Assembly (NCBI GenBank): GCA_012295275.1
Contig: CM022665.1
Location: 6,947,976-6,976,475 of the forward strand
Direction: 5' to 3'
From: Chrysomallon squamiferum
Taxonomy: Eukaryota; Mollusca; Gastropoda; Neomphalida; Peltospiridae
Length of the DNA: 28,500 nucleotides
Shown here: positions 22,969 to 28,500 of the stretch, in pieces
Numbering within the stretch: position 1 is the stretch's first letter
Layout: the number at the start of each line of letters is the position of its first letter
Translations under genes and position numbers: made by a program
The notes under the pieces: model-generated
The model's database searches: none
The model's input: the letters and a program-made list of their open reading frames with translations, nothing else
Told to the model about the DNA's origin: nothing

Positions 22969-24019
22969 ATTTTTCATTTATTATCATCTGCAGATCTATG
23001 AAGAATCATATCTAAGTATCTACATATGTTGGCAGAGCTAAGAAATCCTTTTAACGTCTCAAGCATGAAGATTTTTATCTGCAAACACATGTGATCATGG
23101 GCATCCATATTGGAGAAATTGCCTTTGCTATTAAATCTTCTGGTATTTTCTGTTTTATACCTTATTATATTAATTTCTGAAATAGTAAATTTGATGATGA
23201 AAAATTAAGCATTTTTAAGTTACTTTTCTTGTAGATAGATATTCTATCATTATGTTGTTTTGAGTATCAATATATTTGTTTGATAAAACTGAATCTCATA
23301 AATTAAAATGAATCAAATTAATGTCTTTATTTAATACATCTGGAGTTTTACTTTTGTTTACAGTACATAAGTAAGTCATATTTTTAAATGACCAAGTATT
23401 TAGAAATATTTATGGACCATTATAATTAAACAAATGTAGTTATACAGATAACCTGTTAATATTAAATATCAAGAAAATCAATTTTCACAAAAATTTAATG
23501 ATAAATATTTACCCTCTTCAAAAATAAGAAGGAAGTATGAAGATCTGTGTAAAACATGTCTGTAACATATAAAGGATTAAATATTTAATTTATCTTGAAA
23601 TTGTGAATGGCATATTTTGATTGATATTATTGTTTTCTTACATTTTTATTCAGTTGTTAATTAAATGGTGTACTGTGAGATATTTTGTTATAGCTCTGTA
23701 CAGTTCTTATTATATACATACTGGTAAATTACAAATTACCAGGAATTAATTTAGCCTTTATGTACTGTGTTATCTGAACATTCATTAATATTTTATCTTT
23801 TTTCAAAATGAAAATGTCAGATGATATTTGCTAAAGTAGATGCATGACAGGATGTGAAATGATGTTTAACTCTAGTCTTTGTGTTCAGTAGCATTGTACT
23901 CAAACATACTTTTTGTTAACTATGACCCATTTTGGGTGGTTTTTTTGACTGATTGATATAATTTATTTACTAGATTACTTTTGAGAAAGGTGGTGTTTTA
24001 GAATGGTTGATTCTGCTTC

Positions 24020-24023
<4 letters not shown>

Positions 24024-24052
<29 letters not shown>
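24024..24052. repeat. homopolymer A run
   Basis: Twenty-nine consecutive A. No coding or SINE-like body was recognised immediately upstream, so a retroposon tail is not claimed. Confidence 0.9.
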
Positions 24053-24055
<3 letters not shown>

Positions 24056-24892
24056 CCGATTGTTTTGCTAATATGATATGTATTTCATATAAAAATACCT
24101 TTTTATTTTCAACACTACAGTACTTAAAGTATCTTTGCTACTTTATACATTTAATATATTTAGTAGGGTTACAAGTTTAACTCTTTTTTTAAATTAATTT
24201 TTTTTTATATATATATATATATATTTTTTAATTTTGTCAATTTAATGGGCAAATGTGCATATATTATTTATTTTAGATGTTAATATTTTGTGTGGTTTTT
24301 TTTTTAAGAAAAGAAAAGGTCAATAACTGAAAGAAAGTATATGTACATTACATGTTGGTCTACTGCAAATATCAGATTAAATTTTAGTTTTTGTGTTATC
24401 TGTTCTTATGCAACAGTGTTATTAACATTTATTATAAAACTAATTTCCAGCAGGAAGTAGATTGTTTAAATGTATATATGTTTTATTATACCTGTTTTTG
24501 GTTTAATACTTTTTACAATATTTAATTTGCCATTATCTAAATTTATATGTTCATTTATCAAATTAATTTGATATATATTTATTACATTTACATAATATAT
24601 ATATATGATCTTTAAGAAAAACTACACAAACATTTATTTGACATGTTGACATCTTTTTATCAGTTTTAATACCAGTTAAGCTTGATGTAGTTATCCATTT
24701 TATTGAGATCAGAAAAATAAATACAGCGATAGAAAAGCAAGACATATATTAAGTACAGGAATGTTTTTGTGTGAAATATTTTCTTTCTGATTATGCTGTT
24801 GAATATTTGAAAAAGAATGTATTTATATGATTACTATATTATGTATGTAGTTAATGATACTAAATGTGAATGTTAATGTATAATAATTTGAA

Positions 24893-24988
24893 GGAATTCT
24901 TGGAGGTGAGAGCCAAGAAGCAGAGGACCACTTTCTTTATCCATTAAATCCAAAGACTGGTAACATCTACAGACAATCTGCAGTTTAA
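24893..24988 (+). CDS. candidate terminal coding exon (orphan), possibly an alternative 3' exon of the InaF-motif gene
   Basis: This 96-base stretch is about 44% G+C in surroundings of roughly a quarter. One frame reads GILGGESQEAEDHFLYPL, then NPKTGNIYRQSAV and a TAA at 24986-24988. In-frame TAA codons lie just upstream (about 24881-24886) and there is no ATG, so it could be translated only after splicing. An AG at 24892-24893 gives a phase-1 entry but with a poor pyrimidine tract. The final residues S-A-V fit a class I PDZ ligand. A donor-like GTATGG at 22521 in the InaF-motif exon would join it in the same phase. The protein is not recognised, so both coding status and gene assignment are uncertain. 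Confidence 0.35.
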   Translation, partial: GILGGESQEAEDHFLYPLNPKTGNIYRQSAV

Positions 24989-27500
24989 TTTATTTCCAAA
25001 TAGTCAACTCAAGTTTATCATCCTATTTATTTTAGAACCAGTTAATGTATGCATTTTTTTCTTTCTTATTTTTTCTCTATAACGTTAGATAATATATATT
25101 ATGTAATTCATAATTTATAATTCAGTGTAGTCAGTTATTACCGATATCATAATGTGCATTTAATTCTTAGATTAAAAAAAATTGTGTGTACAGACAAGAA
25201 GTAGCTTGTATTTTATGTAAGATGTTTGTAAATTCATTAATTATAAAACAAACATCTGACAAAAATGATAAAATGGACGAAAAGTGAATCCAAATTTTTT
25301 TTTTTAAAATATCTACACAGTTCAGTATAGAATGATTAGAGCATGCCACACCTATTTCATTGTGATTTGTCATTTTAATTCTTTATAATATAAAAGACCA
25401 AATAACAGAATGACTCTCTACTGCATTTTAGTTATTATGGTTTGTTTTCCTTTCTGATTTTTATTTTCTAATTAACTTCACAACCACTTTAGATTATAAA
25501 TATGATTAGTCGTTTACATGGGCATGAAATTACAGTTCTAGTTTTGCATTTGAGTAAAAACCTTTCAGTATTAATTAAAAATAGTGCACAGTGCAAGAAG
25601 CATTTGTTTAAAAGTGATCAAGATGCATGACATAGGTGTGATAATGAACAATAGCAAACAAAATGTCTCACGAGTTCTAAAATGTGTTCAAACAACAAAA
25701 ATAAGTTTTATTCTTGTGACCTACTGATATAAATTTGTATAAAATGTTATGCTTTCTTTACAAATTATTTTACCTAATTTTTATTTGACCAGTGAATATT
25801 GTTATTTTGAGTGTCTTAGATGTTTTTGTTACAGTTTTCTAACTGTTGTTGTTACTTCATACATTTTCTATCTCTCATAACATTATTGTAAAATTACACA
25901 GGTACTTGACTGATTACAACATATCTTTAACAATGAGCCAGCATCAAAATATAACTGTTCATGAAATCCATAATGTAATGGTGCTCTTTGTTGCGATTTC
26001 TTTCAAATTTTACTTGTTGGAGTCATTGTTAAACCTTATTTTATTTTACAATAAGCATCTGATATTTGGATGTCCTAATTTAATGAGTAAAACTTTATTT
26101 TGAATAGAAACTCAATGTAAAATATTTACCTTTTTTTTTCTGTCATATTTACTATAAAACTATTTAATAAAATAATAGCATACATTTGTTCATATATAAT
26201 GGTATTTGATGTACAGGAGAATTTTTTACTTTTAATCTTATTTTATTCACATATTTTTTCCCTACTTGGTTGTGCAATATTATTAATGAAGTCATTTACA
26301 TCTTTTAGACATTTCTCTTTTTACTTTTTAATTCTATTTATGGACATAGGTCCTGATTTTGTTGTTTTTATGTTAGTGATATCTCTGTAAGTTATTCTTT
26401 CAGTTCAGTGTTTGAAAGAAATAAAATGTGCATTGGTTTACATAGTTTTGTTGTCATGTTTATAGTGATATGCATCCTTGGTTTTTGCACATTTTTATTA
26501 CTGTCATTATTATACTGTATTTAATAAAAACATTTCCAAAATATAGTTGATGGAAGTAGTTTCTTCTGATTTTGTAAATGTATAATTAAAATATTGAAAT
26601 TAAAATGCCATAAATTTTAAGAATTATATTCTGTGATAAAAATGTATTGCTATAAATAATAATACCATCAGTTTTCAAAATTCTGTATTCATTTCTTACA
26701 GCTGTTTATAGTGGTTGTATTAAATAACAGTAACAGCTGTCAAAAAACAAATACACTGACACTCCCAGTATTAAAATTAAAACATGCAAATATTGCCATT
26801 ATTATAAACAGTTATTGTTTACTTTATGCTAGATTGATTATATAGAATGTATTTAAATTACTGTTCTAAACCAGATGTTTTTGCAATACTAATTTTAGAC
26901 ACGAGTGAAAAAAACAAATATAACTAAAACTCAAGTCAAAACTGCAAGCAAGTCCATATGTTTCAATCAATATGAAATGAATATTTAGAAAAACACATTT
27001 TGCATTTAAATCTGTGGACATTATTTCTTTTCAATAAATTACTAATTTTAAAAAGGTGTTTTTTCTCTTATAATTTTATTTTAATTATTTTTTAAACTTG
27101 TATAGCACAATATTTTGTAATGTAACTGTTTATGTACAGTTTAGTGATAGAGTTACCTGTTATAAAATAGTTTTACTACATTCAGAAAGTATTCTGGTAA
27201 CTTTAATGGAAAGAAATATTCCTTTTGCCCTATTATCTAAAACTTAAAATGTTAAAAATAAACATAAATCTAGTGTTAGAGAAATGTCATTCCATTTTAC
27301 TGAACTGAATACCTACAGAATTTAGTGTAGGCATATCATAATTTATAACTGGGTTTTGTTCACTAAACAATATGTTGGTAACAGTGCTTTGTACATGAAC
27401 AGTCAACAATAGCCAGTAATGACATATTTATATCAGTACTTCAGATCATAATGGAAAATCTATTGGAAAAAAAACAACTATATATGTGTGTATACATACA

Positions 27501-27524
27501 GATATATATATATATATATATATA
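27501..27524. repeat. (TA)n microsatellite
   Basis: About twelve AT units in the right-hand non-coding region. Confidence 0.88.
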
Positions 27525-28500
27525 GCACTGAGTTGTACCGCTTAATAATTCAGTAATTGAAAGTAAGGGTTACATTTATTTTTTTAAAACTATTTTGTTA
27601 AATATAAAACAAAATTAATACAATAAAGATAAATTAAATTTGCAGCCAAAAAACCCCAAAGTTAACCAACATTTTGGTTGCTTATTAATGCACAAAACCT
27701 TGATCTGTTGAAGCATTTTAACATTTATTCTCTATTTCACATAGTTGGTAAAGACAGGCTCCCTACTCATAATTACAAAAATGCTGTTTTACATTTCAAA
27801 AAAAAAAATATGTTGGTATCAGTTTGAGCAGATGATGTGTAATAAAGATAAACTAGTTTAACCTTAAATGGGAATTGGATTTCAAGTCCTAAAAATTATA
27901 ATCCATCTTTTTTAATAATATAGACATATATTAATAATATAACACAAACACAGAGACACACAAACACACACACATATATACATACATACATTCATTCATA
28001 TCTATGATGTTACTTCTCTTAAGAAAAAATAAGGCCAGCTTTAGATTTTGTTTATATCTGCAGATTATTAATTTTTTTAGAAAGTGTTGTCTTAATTTTA
28101 AAAAAAGAAGTAAAAAGAAACTTATACCACCATCATTTTAAGATGAAATAATAAAGAACAATGAGAACAATTTGAAAGAAATGGTGCGTAAGTGTGTCCT
28201 GCCTGTACAATCAGTGTGTATATTAAGAAAACATTTCAGTGAAAATGTGTTTAAAACACTTTTTAAAATATCGATATTAAGAAAAGACGCGATTTTAAAT
28301 TCTGCAATAAATCAAATAACTATTTCGTGGTTAGTAAAAAATGTTTAGTAAGACTGGGTCTCCTATTTTTAAACACATTTAATTTTTCTCAAACTGACAT
28401 GAATAGACGGGATAATTATGAGCCTTGTGGGCTAGTGTTAGTAAAAGGAAATCTTGTATACTGACTAAGTAATAAAAAGAAATGCATATATATAATATGT

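Larger units (their letters stand above)
22601..28500. other. long AT-rich region without a clear gene
   Basis: Nearly 6 kb following the InaF-motif gene. It could be its long 3' UTR or introns plus intergenic DNA. A hexamer-like tract (TATGAG)n lies near 22775-22800. Poly(A) of 29 bases lies at 24024-24052, and (TA)n tracts at about 24207-24224 and 27501-27524. CA-rich sequence lies at 27945-27985. Apart from 24893-24988, open frames here are short, hydrophobic or Lys-rich, and look like chance in AT-rich DNA. Confidence 0.5.

Noticed and set aside
25846-26390. Two plus-strand hydrophobic frames in the right-hand region
   Set aside because: They are Leu/Phe/Ile-rich translations of AT-rich DNA, with no motif, no G+C rise and no splice support.
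28181-28348. Plus-strand 55-codon frame beginning MVRKCVLPVQS
   Set aside because: It has a start and a stop but is short, lacks any motif and shows only a slight composition change. It may be a decayed fragment; not enough to call a gene.

Overview
The window reads as nuclear DNA of an animal. It is very AT-rich, and its genes are cut into small exons with GT-AG junctions and long introns full of trinucleotide (AAT)n, (CA)n and (AG)n microsatellites and short DNA transposons. The proteins look like those of a protostome, and the repeat style fits a mollusc, most likely a cephalopod such as an octopod. That placement is an inference from overall character, not a database match.

Layout, left to right. 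(1) 244-377, plus strand: the last coding exon of a small cysteine-rich, VWC-like gene whose other exons lie off the left edge. (2) 1026-6974, minus strand: a complete seven-exon gene for a PIG3/TP53I3-type NADPH:quinone oxidoreductase (339 aa), tail to tail with (1). Its largest coding intron regions hold a 754-bp Tigger-like transposon with intact inverted repeats and a TA duplication. (3) 6978-10566: repeat-rich intergenic DNA, probably including the untranslated first exon and promoter of the oxidoreductase and the 3' UTR of the next gene. (4) 10567-17183, minus strand: a complete 13-exon PPIL4 (cyclophilin plus RRM, 459 aa). Its introns hold a second Tigger-like MITE and a frame-broken coding relic, and a minisatellite has grown out of its stop-codon region. 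(5) 17184-18322: the shared region between PPIL4 and the divergent next gene. (6) 18323-20516, plus strand: a complete five-exon steroid 5-alpha-reductase (SRD5A1-like, 269 aa). (7) 22262-22600, plus strand: a single-exon InaF-motif membrane protein (INAFM2-like, 112 aa). (8) 22601-28500: AT-rich DNA with no clear gene except a protein-like stretch at 24893-24988 that could be an alternative C-terminal exon of (7).

All three spliced gene models were built by hand from exon homology and splice phases. In each, every junction is phase-compatible and the total coding length is an exact multiple of three (1020, 1380 and 810 nt including stop). The genes have unrelated jobs (quinone reduction, spliceosomal/RNA-binding cyclophilin, steroid reduction, small membrane protein), so this is ordinary animal gene neighbourhood rather than a functional cluster. 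The items most worth a second look are the hidden cysteine-rich exon at the left edge, the InaF-motif gene with its candidate distal exon ending in a PDZ-ligand-like tail, the minisatellite seeded at the PPIL4 stop codon, and the two Tigger-derived elements.
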